Source: S144-45 sp015494035 (GTDB lineage: Bacteria; Pseudomonadota; Gammaproteobacteria; Xanthomonadales; Marinicellaceae). Taken from it: a stretch of 64,000 bases of DNA. The notes beneath the pieces are model-generated. The model saw nothing but the letters and a program-made list of their open reading frames with translations. It had not been told where the DNA came from and ran no database searches. How positions within the stretch are numbered: the first letter of the stretch is position 1; each line of letters begins with the position of its first letter. The stretch spans positions 12,587 to 76,586 of the forward strand of contig JALUIX010000058.1 of the NCBI GenBank assembly GCA_027057345.1, in the 5' to 3' direction. Positions 40,879-49,233 of the stretch are shown in pieces. Made by a program: the position numbers and the translations under genes.

Positions 40879-42978
40879 TCAGTCGCCTTTAGCCGCTGGC
40901 TCGTTATCACCAGACTGGCCCGCAGGCCCGGCTGTTTTTTTGCCTTCCGCGTTATCACCCAGGTGTTTGGCGTAACTTTTCCAATGCCCTTCTTCAAAAC
41001 GGCTGGTTCGCCACCAGGGTACATCGCGCAGCACCGGCTTCTCCAATGGCTTGTTGAAAATGCTTTGCAGGTGCTTGAGCGTGGCCTCATCACCCGCCAG
41101 CCATTTGTCAGTATTGACCTGTTCAACATTCAGGCCCATGCCGATCAGCTGATTGACGGTGCGCGTCCAGTCCTTCGCTTCGATAGGTTCTGCACCAAAG
41201 GCATGTTGATGCAACCAGATATCAGGGGAGTTCCGTTGCAGCACCACCACCCTGGCCTCGGGAAAAAAGCGCTTGATGAGCTTGGCCTGATGGGGGTTAA
41301 GAAACATGAAATCCACCACGTCACGATCTTCACCACCCAACCACGGCTTGATGTGATCCCAGTAAACGGTGCGCTCGTTGGTGATGGTTTCCTTGCCCAA
41401 GGCATCCAGATCCGCGGTTTTCTGCAGGGCGTAAAAGATATCAGGCCGCCCCAGGCCTGCCAGCCGGTCATTCAACACTTCCAGTCCTTGGGCTTTCAGC
41501 CACAGGGCAAATGTCTGGATGTCGGTGGAATCATAGCCGAGCACAAAAGTGGGAATTTTGTGATTACCTTCTCCCTCAGCCGGCCAGGACTGAATGGTTT
41601 TTACTTCTTCTTCGTCCAGCTCGGGGTATTTGGGTACCCGCCGCAAGGGCGGAACCTGGGCGAAGGTTTCCCAGGCCTGATCAAACTGTTGTTGCCGGTC
41701 TTCCAACAGGGCTTTGGATTGCAACAGGGGCGCCTTGGCCTTGTCATTAAATTTGTCAAACGGGATGGTGAGCAAAAACAGTTCCGCATCCGCCAGCTTG
41801 TCCTGGGCAAACAGGCTCCACAGTTTTAACAGCATGGCCTCGGCATGATTAGGCATCAAGCTCAGGACCTTGTCTGCGGCCGCTTCGGCGGGCTGAGGTT
41901 GACCGCTGGCCAGGTAGGAACGTGCCTGCCCCAGCAAGGCTGTCAGATAACGGGAATCGCCCTCGCTTATCTTCCCGTACGCTTCCAGGGCTTTATCTGG
42001 GCGTCCTTGATATTCGTAGGTTTCCGCCAGGGCCACCTTGGCTTCGGAATCTTCCGGTCGGCTCTCCAATGCCTGCAGCAGCCAGAACCGGGCGTCCGGC
42101 CACTGGCCCATCCTGCTCAGGGCCTGGCCCAGGGTCAGCTTGACTGAAGTGGGGGCGTTTTTCTTCACCACCTCACTCAGGTATTTGGCAGCCAGTGGGT
42201 ATTGCTTTTCCACAAACGCGGTGTTGCCTAGAGCAATGAACGATTCGCGCGTTTCGGGGTACTTGCTGACAAAGTCCTTGATCTCATCCGCCGCGGCCTG
42301 CAGGTTTCCTGACCATAACTGCGACAGGGCCTTGTAATAGCGCGCCAGTGCATCGCCCGGTTCCATGGCCAGCACCTTGTCAAAATAACGCTCGGCGCCG
42401 GCCCAGTTGCGTTTTTCATACAAGCCCTTGCCGATCATTAATTTGATCGCCGTGTTATCCGGGTGTTGCTCTTCCAGTTGGGTCAGGTCTGACAAGGCCT
42501 GTTCGACCTGACCTTCTTCGATATTGATATCGTCCAGATGCAAGCGGGCTTCCAGCCCCTCCGGGTTCACATGCAATGCCTGTTTCAGGTGTTGTTTGGC
42601 CTGCTTGGTGTTACCCAGCTGATTTTCAATAAAACCGGCGCCCACCAGCGCCGCGTACAGGTTGGGGTTTTTTTCGATGGCCCGGTTGTATTCTTCCAAT
42701 GCCTGCTCGAATTGCCCGGCTCTGGCCAGGATAGCCCCTTTAAGTTGATGGTAGGCTGGCGCAAATTCATTGCCTTGCAGTGCCTTGTTGACCCATTTGA
42801 GCGCCTCGTCAAGGCGGTTTTCACCCAGGTATAAGGTGGCCAGGGTATACATCAGGTCGGTGTTTTCCGGTTCATCCTGCAGCAATTCAAGGTAACCTTT
42901 TTCGGCTTCGTCAATGCGGCCTGCCTTGTGCCATTCCATGACCTGGGACAATTTGTTGGGGTTTTCTTCTGTACTCAT
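40879..42978 (-). CDS. TPR protein with degenerate sulfotransferase-like C-terminus
   Basis: A 699-residue cytoplasmic protein. Residues about 15-460 are a long run of tetratricopeptide repeats (for example AYHQLKGAILARAGQFEQALEEYNRAIEKNPN). The last ~200 residues (PTFVLGYDSTDIQTFALWLKAQG, FMFLNPHQAKLIKRFFPEARVVVLQRNSPDIWLHQHAFG, LKHLQSIFNKPL) follow the layout of TPR-linked sulfotransferases: a start strand, a helix, then the PAPS 3'-phosphate region (FPxAR-x-x-x-x-x-R). The P-loop that binds PAPS (PRSGTT) is missing, so catalysis is doubtful. Start MSTEENPNKL was chosen; the frame is open further upstream but unconserved. Precedes uppP. Confidence 0.8.
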   Translation of the reverse strand: MSTEENPNKLSQVMEWHKAGRIDEAEKGYLELLQDEPENTDLMYTLATLYLGENRLDEALKWVNKALQGNEFAPAYHQLKGAILARAGQFEQALEEYNRAIEKNPNLYAALVGAGFIENQLGNTKQAKQHLKQALHVNPEGLEARLHLDDINIEEGQVEQALSDLTQLEEQHPDNTAIKLMIGKGLYEKRNWAGAERYFDKVLAMEPGDALARYYKALSQLWSGNLQAAADEIKDFVSKYPETRESFIALGNTAFVEKQYPLAAKYLSEVVKKNAPTSVKLTLGQALSRMGQWPDARFWLLQALESRPEDSEAKVALAETYEYQGRPDKALEAYGKISEGDSRYLTALLGQARSYLASGQPQPAEAAADKVLSLMPNHAEAMLLKLWSLFAQDKLADAELFLLTIPFDKFNDKAKAPLLQSKALLEDRQQQFDQAWETFAQVPPLRRVPKYPELDEEEVKTIQSWPAEGEGNHKIPTFVLGYDSTDIQTFALWLKAQGLEVLNDRLAGLGRPDIFYALQKTADLDALGKETITNERTVYWDHIKPWLGGEDRDVVDFMFLNPHQAKLIKRFFPEARVVVLQRNSPDIWLHQHAFGAEPIEAKDWTRTVNQLIGMGLNVEQVNTDKWLAGDEATLKHLQSIFNKPLEKPVLRDVPWWRTSRFEEGHWKSYAKHLGDNAEGKKTAGPAGQSGDNEPAAKGD

Positions 42979-43101
42979 GGTTGTTCTCGTTTGGTGTTTA
43001 AACCGGTACCGGACTGCCTCATCCCCAATCACTGGGCCATTAATCACTAGTGGGGTGTTTTGGGATAAGACGCAATCGTCTACGTGGTTTTCAAGAAGCT
43101 A

Positions 43102-44058
43102 TTATCCGTGTTTTTGCAGTTGTCTGCTGATGTATGTTTCCACCCAGCTGTGCCCGCGCCAATCCGTGACAAAGCCGCAATGACCCCCTTGCGGCATTTT
43201 CAACAGGCGAATGTTTTCTTTTCCTTCCATCCGTTTGAAATCCTTTACAGGGATAATGGGGTCATCTTCAGCCGTGATTACATGGGTTGGGGCCTGTAAC
43301 GCATTCAATACAGTCTCGGTTAATTCATAGCCCCGGTAATACTCGGTGGTCTTTTCAAACGGCGTGTGTTGCAGAACCAGTTCCTGGGTCAGCGCATCCA
43401 GCGAACGGTGTTTTTTCCAGCCTTTCCCTGTAAAAATTTCCGGGTAGTGTTGCTGCTTGCGCTGCAGGGACTTTTTCCATTTACGCAGAAAATAACGGCG
43501 ATAAACCGGACTGGCCTCTATGGCCAACATGGCACTGCGGGGATCCACCACCGGAGACACGGCAAACACCTGGGCCAGTTTAATCCCTTTGTCACTGGCC
43601 ACGGCGTTGACCCGTATTGCAAAATTTCCACCCAGGGAAAAACCGGCCAGAAATAAATGCCGAGGCTGGTATTTGTCTTGCAGCGTTCTCACGGCATCAG
43701 CCACTTCGTCCAGCCGGCAGGAATGAAACAGTCCCCGGTTCAGGTGGTGCGTGTTGCCGTGATCGCGAAAATTCAAGCGGGCAATGCTGATTCCCTGGCG
43801 ATAAAGGGTGTCAGCCAGCAGCTGGATGTAGGTGGACTCTGAACGCCCTTCCCAGCCATGCAACAAAACCACCAGTTGCTTTGGGACGCAATCCTCTTCT
43901 GCCGCGGCATAGCGGCACAAGAGTCTGGCATCAGGCGTTTGCAACACGATGTCCTCGCTTTTTACCTGCACCGGGTTGCTGTGCCGCAGTCGACGTAAAC
44001 GCCAGGATGAACTGGCCAGCACGCTTTGTACGTGCGGATTGTCAAGAACACGTTTCAT
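43102..44058 (-). CDS. YheT-family alpha/beta hydrolase
   Basis: A 318-residue hydrolase of the YheT/abhydrolase_3-like group. VVLLHGWEGRSESTYIQLLADTLYRQGISIARLNFRDHGNTHHLNRGLFHS is the family's N-terminal signature, the nucleophile is in AGFSLGGNFAIR, the acid in AEDDPIIPVKDF, and the His in PQGGHCGFVTDW. ATG at 44058 overlaps the plsC stop (ATGA). Function in the cell is unclear; E. coli YheT is a putative esterase. It is coupled with plsC and a thioesterase, suggesting a lipid-related operon. Confidence 0.9.
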   Translation of the reverse strand: MKRVLDNPHVQSVLASSSWRLRRLRHSNPVQVKSEDIVLQTPDARLLCRYAAAEEDCVPKQLVVLLHGWEGRSESTYIQLLADTLYRQGISIARLNFRDHGNTHHLNRGLFHSCRLDEVADAVRTLQDKYQPRHLFLAGFSLGGNFAIRVNAVASDKGIKLAQVFAVSPVVDPRSAMLAIEASPVYRRYFLRKWKKSLQRKQQHYPEIFTGKGWKKHRSLDALTQELVLQHTPFEKTTEYYRGYELTETVLNALQAPTHVITAEDDPIIPVKDFKRMEGKENIRLLKMPQGGHCGFVTDWRGHSWVETYISRQLQKHG

Positions 44059-44834
44059 GCTGGCCAATAGTGGTCTTTGATCAGTTGCTGCTCAATGGCT
44101 TGCTGGGCACGTTGTGCCAGGTGACGGGTTTCAGGCCGTTGGCCATCAATGGTGTTGGTAGTCAATGGCGGTAACCAGGGCACCGGAACACGACCGGGTG
44201 GCATTTTCAGCAAGCGCCAGACGTTATGTAAAAATGTTTCTCCCCCGTGAAAAGGCAAGGCGTGATGGCGTTGTTGGCGGTGATTCCAGTATTCAATGGC
44301 CACCGGCTGAATGGGGCTTTGTGTTTCAACAGCAGCCCGCAACAGCTGGCGATGAAAGCGCCCCAGTGCCGACCCATCGGTGGTTTTCCCTTCGGGAAAG
44401 ACTGCCACGTTGCGCCCTTCTTTCAGCCGTTGTTGCAGGGCCTGCAACACGCGTTGGCGCGAATCGCTCCGTCCACGCTGATGAAAAACCGTTTCCCCAC
44501 ATTTGACCACCCAACCCAAAAGTGGCCAGCGGGCAATTTCTGCCTTGGCCACAAAACCGGCGGTGACCCTGCTATGAATGACCGGGATATCCAGCCAGGA
44601 CACGTGATTGGCCACCAGAAAAACCGGCGCACTGGCCGGCTGACCCGCATGACTCACCGTTAAGCCAAACACGTTCAACAAAGCAGTGGACCAGGCACGC
44701 ACGACACGATCATAGCCCGCCCTGCTTTGTCTGCGACGCAACACGGCCAGGCTCAGCAACACCACAGGCAGCACGCCCAGCAACATCAGCAACAGGCCAC
44801 TGCCGCGGCCTATCAGACGCAGCGTACTTTTCAA
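44055..44834 (-). CDS. plsC: 1-acyl-sn-glycerol-3-phosphate acyltransferase
   Basis: A 259-residue membrane-associated PlsC-type acyltransferase. N-terminal hydrophobic anchor (GLLLMLLGVLPVVLLSLAVL), then NHVSWLD (HxxxxD catalytic motif), FVAKAEIARWPLLGW, and FPEGKTTDGSALGRFH (the FPEGT-like motif). It would complete phosphatidic acid synthesis after PlsB (10.4-12.9 kb), although a related lyso-lipid acyltransferase is possible. Overlaps neighbours by 4 bases on both sides (thioesterase-plsC-YheT). Confidence 0.9.
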   Translation of the reverse strand: MKSTLRLIGRGSGLLLMLLGVLPVVLLSLAVLRRRQSRAGYDRVVRAWSTALLNVFGLTVSHAGQPASAPVFLVANHVSWLDIPVIHSRVTAGFVAKAEIARWPLLGWVVKCGETVFHQRGRSDSRQRVLQALQQRLKEGRNVAVFPEGKTTDGSALGRFHRQLLRAAVETQSPIQPVAIEYWNHRQQRHHALPFHGGETFLHNVWRLLKMPPGRVPVPWLPPLTTNTIDGQRPETRHLAQRAQQAIEQQLIKDHYWPA

Positions 44835-45253
44835 TGGTTTTCTGCCTGAATCACACTGACTGTCAAACGAGCCACGGCCACGCGTTTATCGTCTTGATTA
44901 CGAATATCGATGTCCCAAACCTGGGTGCGTCTGCCCACATGCACTGGCCGGGCACAGGCATGGACTGTGCCCTCACGTTGCGCCCGCAGGTGGTTAATGT
45001 TGAGTTCCAGCCCCACGGCCTCCTGGTCCTCTTCCAGCATGAGGTAGGCGCCGATGCTGGCCACGGTCTCGGCCAGGGCAGCACTGGCGCCACCGTGCAA
45101 CAGGCCAAAAGGCTGACGGGTGCATTCCTTCACCGGCATGCTGGCACACAGGCTGTCAGCATTCAATTGGGTTAGCTGAATGTTGAGGCATTGCGCCAGT
45201 CCCGTGGTGGCAAACTGGTTGAGTTGTTCAAGGCTGATTTCTTTTTTCCACAT
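44831..45253 (-). CDS. Hotdog-fold thioesterase (YdiI/MenI-like)
   Basis: A 140-residue acyl-CoA thioesterase of the PaaI/YdiI family. MPVKECTRQPFGLLHGGASAALAETVASIGAY carries the GLLHGGAS-x-x-L-x-E catalytic motif with Glu near its end, and VGLELNINHLRAQREGTVHA the second half. In E. coli YdiI hydrolyses 1,4-dihydroxy-2-naphthoyl-CoA, but other members act on various CoA esters. Start MWKKEISLEQLNQF follows the family. Couples with plsC (ATGA). Confidence 0.92.
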   Translation of the reverse strand: MWKKEISLEQLNQFATTGLAQCLNIQLTQLNADSLCASMPVKECTRQPFGLLHGGASAALAETVASIGAYLMLEEDQEAVGLELNINHLRAQREGTVHACARPVHVGRRTQVWDIDIRNQDDKRVAVARLTVSVIQAENH

Positions 45254-45308
45254 GCTCGGGTTGCCTGTGCTGTGTCGCGCTTTGGTTTTCTTGGATCAGA
45301 GTAGCTAA

Positions 45309-45328
45309 GGAAGCTTTCGAGAGCTGCC
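45309..45328. repeat. Possible minimal MITE derivative (20 bp)
   Basis: GGAAGCTTTCGAGAGCTGCC is a near-palindrome with MITE-like outer bases, flanked by CTAA and TTAA (45305-45308, 45329-45332). The right TTAA supplies the DUF3465 stop. This looks like two repeat ends joined directly, but the short match makes it tentative. Confidence 0.4.
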
Positions 45329-45793
45329 TTAATGATAAACCCGGTTTTTATGACGTATCCACCCTCCGGCATGACGGCCTGCGGGATCAGCGTGAGTCCA
45401 ATGCAACAGCCCGCCCTTGGCGTTGTTTTCAAACTGGCCATACACTTCCAGGGTATCTCCAGCCTGCAGGGGTACCACCGGCGCCAGATCAATATTGTGA
45501 GCCACCAGTAGCGTGTGGTCGCGACCCGGTACCTGCATCAACCATCGCTGGTGCCGACTGCCCTGATTATCAGTTTTAAGCACCTTGAGCACGGTTCCCT
45601 GTACCCGTACCATGCGACCGTCTTGCCAGCTGGCAGGCGCAGCGATTGCACCGTCATTACTGCCAGGGACAACCCGATTAGACCAGGGCCAGCTGTTGCT
45701 ATTCTGCTTTAGCAGCCAGGTAGCTGCCAGCAGCAGCACCAACAACAGCCATTTTTTCTTTTTTATCAGGCGCTGCAGAACCCGTCCATTCAT
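45329..45793 (-). CDS. DUF3465 family protein
   Basis: A 154-residue membrane-anchored protein: one hydrophobic segment (KKWLLLVLLLAATWLL, about residues 13-28) followed by the DUF3465 domain with VQGTVLKVLKTDNQGSRHQRWLMQV, LLVAHNIDLAPVVPLQAGDTLEVYGQFENNAKGGLLHWTHADP and the terminal GRHAGGWIRHKNRVYH. The domain resembles an OB-fold; function unknown. Follows the glutaredoxin fusion gene by 6 bases and precedes the thioesterase. Confidence 0.88.
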   Translation of the reverse strand: MNGRVLQRLIKKKKWLLLVLLLAATWLLKQNSNSWPWSNRVVPGSNDGAIAAPASWQDGRMVRVQGTVLKVLKTDNQGSRHQRWLMQVPGRDHTLLVAHNIDLAPVVPLQAGDTLEVYGQFENNAKGGLLHWTHADPAGRHAGGWIRHKNRVYH

Positions 45794-45799
45794 TGGCTG

Positions 45800-46705
45800 T
45801 CAATCGCCCAAGGATTGCCAGGCAGCGATGCCTCCGGCCAGGTTATGCACATTGCTAAAGCCTTTCTTGCGAAAGAATTCTGCCGCACCCTGGCTGGTAT
45901 TGCCCATGTTGCAGACGAAAACCAGTGGCGTGTCCTTGGGCATCTGTTCGATTTCGGCAATGCTGTTTTTGTCCAGCCTGCGCGCGCCCGGAACGGTACC
46001 AGCTGCCATTTGCTGTTCGGATCGCACGTCATAAATTTTGAAGTTCTCACCCGCATCCAGTCTTTGTTTCAGCGCCTGGGCACTGAGTTGATTAACCGGT
46101 GCCGGTTCATTCGGGTTGCGAATTACCAGACCTGAGCCCTGGATATCATCCACCCAGTCGATTTCGATGCCATTTGCCCGTTTGGCGGTACCGATATCCA
46201 TGTAGATGGGAATGCCATTGGCATCAGCCACTATCTCATAGCCCTTGGGTTGCTCCACACTGAAACGGGTGTTGAACTGATCATCAATATTCAGGTACAG
46301 CACTTGCTCGCCCAGTTCTTCGAGCCCGGATTCGATGTGTTTTCGGGCCTCATCGGTGATGGTGATTTCAGGTGCCGTGCGATCCGGTGGTGCCAGCCCA
46401 AGCAGTTCATGCAACTCGCCAGTATTGTACATTTCTGTAATAATATCGTTTCCACCCACCAGTTCACTGTCCACATAAAGCTGCGGGATGGTGGGCCACT
46501 GCCCGTACTGCTTGATGCCTTCCCGGATGGACTGATCTTCCAGTACATTGACGGTGGCAAAGTCCTCGCCCAGGACGTCTCGCAAAATGCGCACGGTGTT
46601 GGCAGAAAAACCGCACATGGGCGCTTGCGGTGTGCCTTTCATAAACAGCACCACCGGCTGACTCTTGACCATCTGGTCAATTTTTTCCATTACTTTATCT
46701 GTCAT
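45800..46705 (-). CDS. Three-domain glutaredoxin / A-type carrier-like / rhodanese fusion
   Basis: A 301-residue cytoplasmic protein with three domains. Residues 1-105 are a Grx4/GrxD-type monothiol glutaredoxin with the active site CGFS (Cys31) and WPTIPQLYVDSELVGGNDI. Residues about 112-205 resemble an A-type Fe-S carrier (IscA/ErpA: ITITDEARKHIES, IYMDIGTAKRANGIEIDWVDDIQGSGLVIRNPN) but all three cluster cysteines are absent. Residues about 210-301 are a rhodanese domain (IYDVRSEQQMAAGTVPGARRL, active Cys in FVCNMGNTSQGAA). Fe-S trafficking plus sulfur transfer is the likely theme. The start MTDKVMEKIDQM matches GrxD. It is 13 bases downstream of gyrB. Confidence 0.92.
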   Translation of the reverse strand: MTDKVMEKIDQMVKSQPVVLFMKGTPQAPMCGFSANTVRILRDVLGEDFATVNVLEDQSIREGIKQYGQWPTIPQLYVDSELVGGNDIITEMYNTGELHELLGLAPPDRTAPEITITDEARKHIESGLEELGEQVLYLNIDDQFNTRFSVEQPKGYEIVADANGIPIYMDIGTAKRANGIEIDWVDDIQGSGLVIRNPNEPAPVNQLSAQALKQRLDAGENFKIYDVRSEQQMAAGTVPGARRLDKNSIAEIEQMPKDTPLVFVCNMGNTSQGAAEFFRKKGFSNVHNLAGGIAAWQSLGD

Positions 46706-46718
46706 TTTTCTGTTCCTT

Positions 46719-49106
46719 TTACACGTCAATATTGGTGGCGTACAAGGCATTTTTTTCTATAAAGTCCCGACGCGGTTCCACCACATCGCCCATCAGGGTG
46801 GAAAACACTTCATCCGCCTTGACCGCATCCTCGATGGTGACTTGCAACATCCGTCGGGTTTCCGGGTTCATGGTCGTCTCCCACAATTGCTCCGGGTTCA
46901 TTTCACCCAGGCCCTTGAATCGCTGGATGGTGAGGCCCTTGCGCGCCATGCTCAACAGTTTTTCCACGGCCTCCTGCAGGTTTTTAACGGGTATTTCCTT
47001 GTCGCCCTTGCGCAGGTAGGCCCCGGCTTCAAACAAGTCGCTGACATGCTGGTTCAAGGCGCTCATGGCCTGGTAATCGGCCGACTGGAAGAAAGCCAGG
47101 GGTAATGTGGTGGTATAGGTCAGCCCATTGGCGCTTTTGGTAAATGCCAAAGCGCTGTTTTCATGCCGCACGCTCCAGTTAACGCCGGTTTTCATGCCCT
47201 GATTGAGTTTTTCCTGGGCGGTGCTTACCCAGTCTGCCAGACTGCCCGTGGCTGTCAGTTGGTCTTCATCCAGAACCGGCATCTCCATCAGGGTACGCAA
47301 GACCCGTACATCGTGATGCAGTTCCAGTCTTCTGATGATGTCATTAACCTGCAGGTAGTGCATCACCAGTTTTTCCAGGCCTTCGCCCGTCAATGGCGGT
47401 GCACCCGGGGCATAATGCAGTTCTGCCTTGTCCAGTGCTCGGGCCAACAGGTACTGGTTCAGCTCGGCGTCGTCTTTGAGGTAACTTTCCTGTTTACCCT
47501 GTTTGATTTTGTACAAGGGCGGCTGTCCAATGTAAATATGGCCCCGCTCCACCAGTTCCGGCATCTGCCGATAGAAAAATGTCAGCAACAGGGTGCGAAT
47601 GTGTGAGCCATCCACATCCGCATCGGTCATGATGATAATGCGATGATAACGCAACTTGTCCGGGTCGAAATCGTCCTTGCCGATACCACAACCCAGGGCC
47701 GTGATCAGTGTGCCCACCTCTGCAGAAGCCAGCATCTTGTCGAAACGGGCTTTCTCCACGTTGAGGATTTTGCCTTTCAGGGGCAAAATGGCCTGGTGCT
47801 TGCGATCCCGTCCCTGCTTGGCCGAGCCGCCCGCGGAATCACCCTCCACCAGGAATATTTCACACAGGCTGGGGTCTTTTTCCTGACAATCGGCCAGTTT
47901 TCCCGGCAAGCCCGCAATATCCAAAGCGCCCTTGCGACGCGTCATTTCGCGCGCTTTTCTAGCCGCTTCGCGGGCTCGGGAGGCTTCCACCACCTTGTCA
48001 ATAATGGCTTTGGCTTCCTTGGGGTTTTCCAGTAGAAATTCATTTAGTTTTTCACTGACACCTGATTCCACGATGGATTTGATCTCGCTGGATACCAGTT
48101 TGTCCTTGGTCTGTGAAGAAAACTTGGGGTCGGGTGTTTTGACGGAAATCACAGCCACCAGGCCTTCACGACAGTCATCACCGGTGACCTGGATTTTTTT
48201 GCTGTTGTGTTTGTCCAGGTAATTGTTAATGGTGCGTGTCAATGCGCCCCGAAAACCGGCCAGATGGGTGCCGCCGTCTTTCTGCGGAATGTTATTGGTA
48301 AAACAGAACACACTTTCCTGGTAGGAATCCGTCCATTGCATGGCCACTTCCACGGTGGTGCCTTCCTGTTCGTTGGTGAGGAAGTGAATCACCGTCGGAT
48401 GCAATGGCGTCTTGCGTTGACTCAAATGCTCGACAAAACTGGCAATGCCGCCTTCGTACTCGAACACATCGTGCTTGCTATCACGCTCGTCCTGTAACTG
48501 GATTTTTACGCCGCGGTTGAGGAACGACAGTTCCCGCAGGCGTTTGGCCAGAATGTCGTAATGAAATTCAACGTCTGAAAAAATGTCTGGTGACGGGTGA
48601 AAACGCACTTCCGTGCCAGTGGCATCCGCCTTTCCAATGACTTCCAGCGGTGAAACCGGCTCGCCCAGGCGGTAGTGTTGCTGGTATTTCTTGCCATCTC
48701 GTTGAATGGTCAGGCTCAGTTCATCGGACAAGGCATTCACCACTGAAACGCCCACGCCATGCAGTCCTCCTGATACCTTGTAGGAGTTATCATCGAATTT
48801 GCCGCCTGCGTGCAGCACCGTCATGATTACTTCTGCGGCAGATTTCCCCTCTTCCTCGTGATAATCAACCGGTATACCACGCCCGTTGTCACGCACACTG
48901 ACTGAGCCGTCTTTGTGTATGGTGACCTGAATGTCATCACAGTAACCGGCCAAGGCTTCGTCAATGGCGTTATCCACCACTTCAAAAACCATGTGATGAA
49001 GCCCAGTACCGTCATCGGTATCGCCAATATACATGCCAGGACGCTTGCGCACCGCATCCAGGCCCTTAAGCACTTTAATGTTGGAAGAATCGTAATTTTG
49101 TTGCAT
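46719..49106 (-). CDS. gyrB: DNA gyrase subunit B
   Basis: A 795-residue type II topoisomerase subunit. The GHKL ATPase starts KVLKGLDAVRKRPGMYIGDTDDGTGLHHMVFEVVDNAIDEALAGYCD with NGRGIPVD and LHGVGVSVVNALS; the TOPRIM domain has EGDSAGGSAKQGRDRKHQAILPLKGKILNVEKARFDK; the C-terminus ends RRDFIEKNALYATNIDV. Length fits a gammaproteobacterial GyrB with the insert domain (E. coli 804). Start MQQNYDSSN follows the family. It is last in the dnaA-dnaN-recF-gyrB order on the minus strand. Confidence 0.98.
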   Translation of the reverse strand: MQQNYDSSNIKVLKGLDAVRKRPGMYIGDTDDGTGLHHMVFEVVDNAIDEALAGYCDDIQVTIHKDGSVSVRDNGRGIPVDYHEEEGKSAAEVIMTVLHAGGKFDDNSYKVSGGLHGVGVSVVNALSDELSLTIQRDGKKYQQHYRLGEPVSPLEVIGKADATGTEVRFHPSPDIFSDVEFHYDILAKRLRELSFLNRGVKIQLQDERDSKHDVFEYEGGIASFVEHLSQRKTPLHPTVIHFLTNEQEGTTVEVAMQWTDSYQESVFCFTNNIPQKDGGTHLAGFRGALTRTINNYLDKHNSKKIQVTGDDCREGLVAVISVKTPDPKFSSQTKDKLVSSEIKSIVESGVSEKLNEFLLENPKEAKAIIDKVVEASRAREAARKAREMTRRKGALDIAGLPGKLADCQEKDPSLCEIFLVEGDSAGGSAKQGRDRKHQAILPLKGKILNVEKARFDKMLASAEVGTLITALGCGIGKDDFDPDKLRYHRIIIMTDADVDGSHIRTLLLTFFYRQMPELVERGHIYIGQPPLYKIKQGKQESYLKDDAELNQYLLARALDKAELHYAPGAPPLTGEGLEKLVMHYLQVNDIIRRLELHHDVRVLRTLMEMPVLDEDQLTATGSLADWVSTAQEKLNQGMKTGVNWSVRHENSALAFTKSANGLTYTTTLPLAFFQSADYQAMSALNQHVSDLFEAGAYLRKGDKEIPVKNLQEAVEKLLSMARKGLTIQRFKGLGEMNPEQLWETTMNPETRRMLQVTIEDAVKADEVFSTLMGDVVEPRRDFIEKNALYATNIDV

Positions 49107-49233
49107 GAATTTCTCGTGTAATCGATGGGGTAAATTATACCAGATAAGGCCTGAGGTCACTGAGACTTCGCCTTGTACCCAGTGACAAAGCCGGTGTTCT
49201 CAATTCAGGCGTATATTGCCGGTAAGTAACTGC

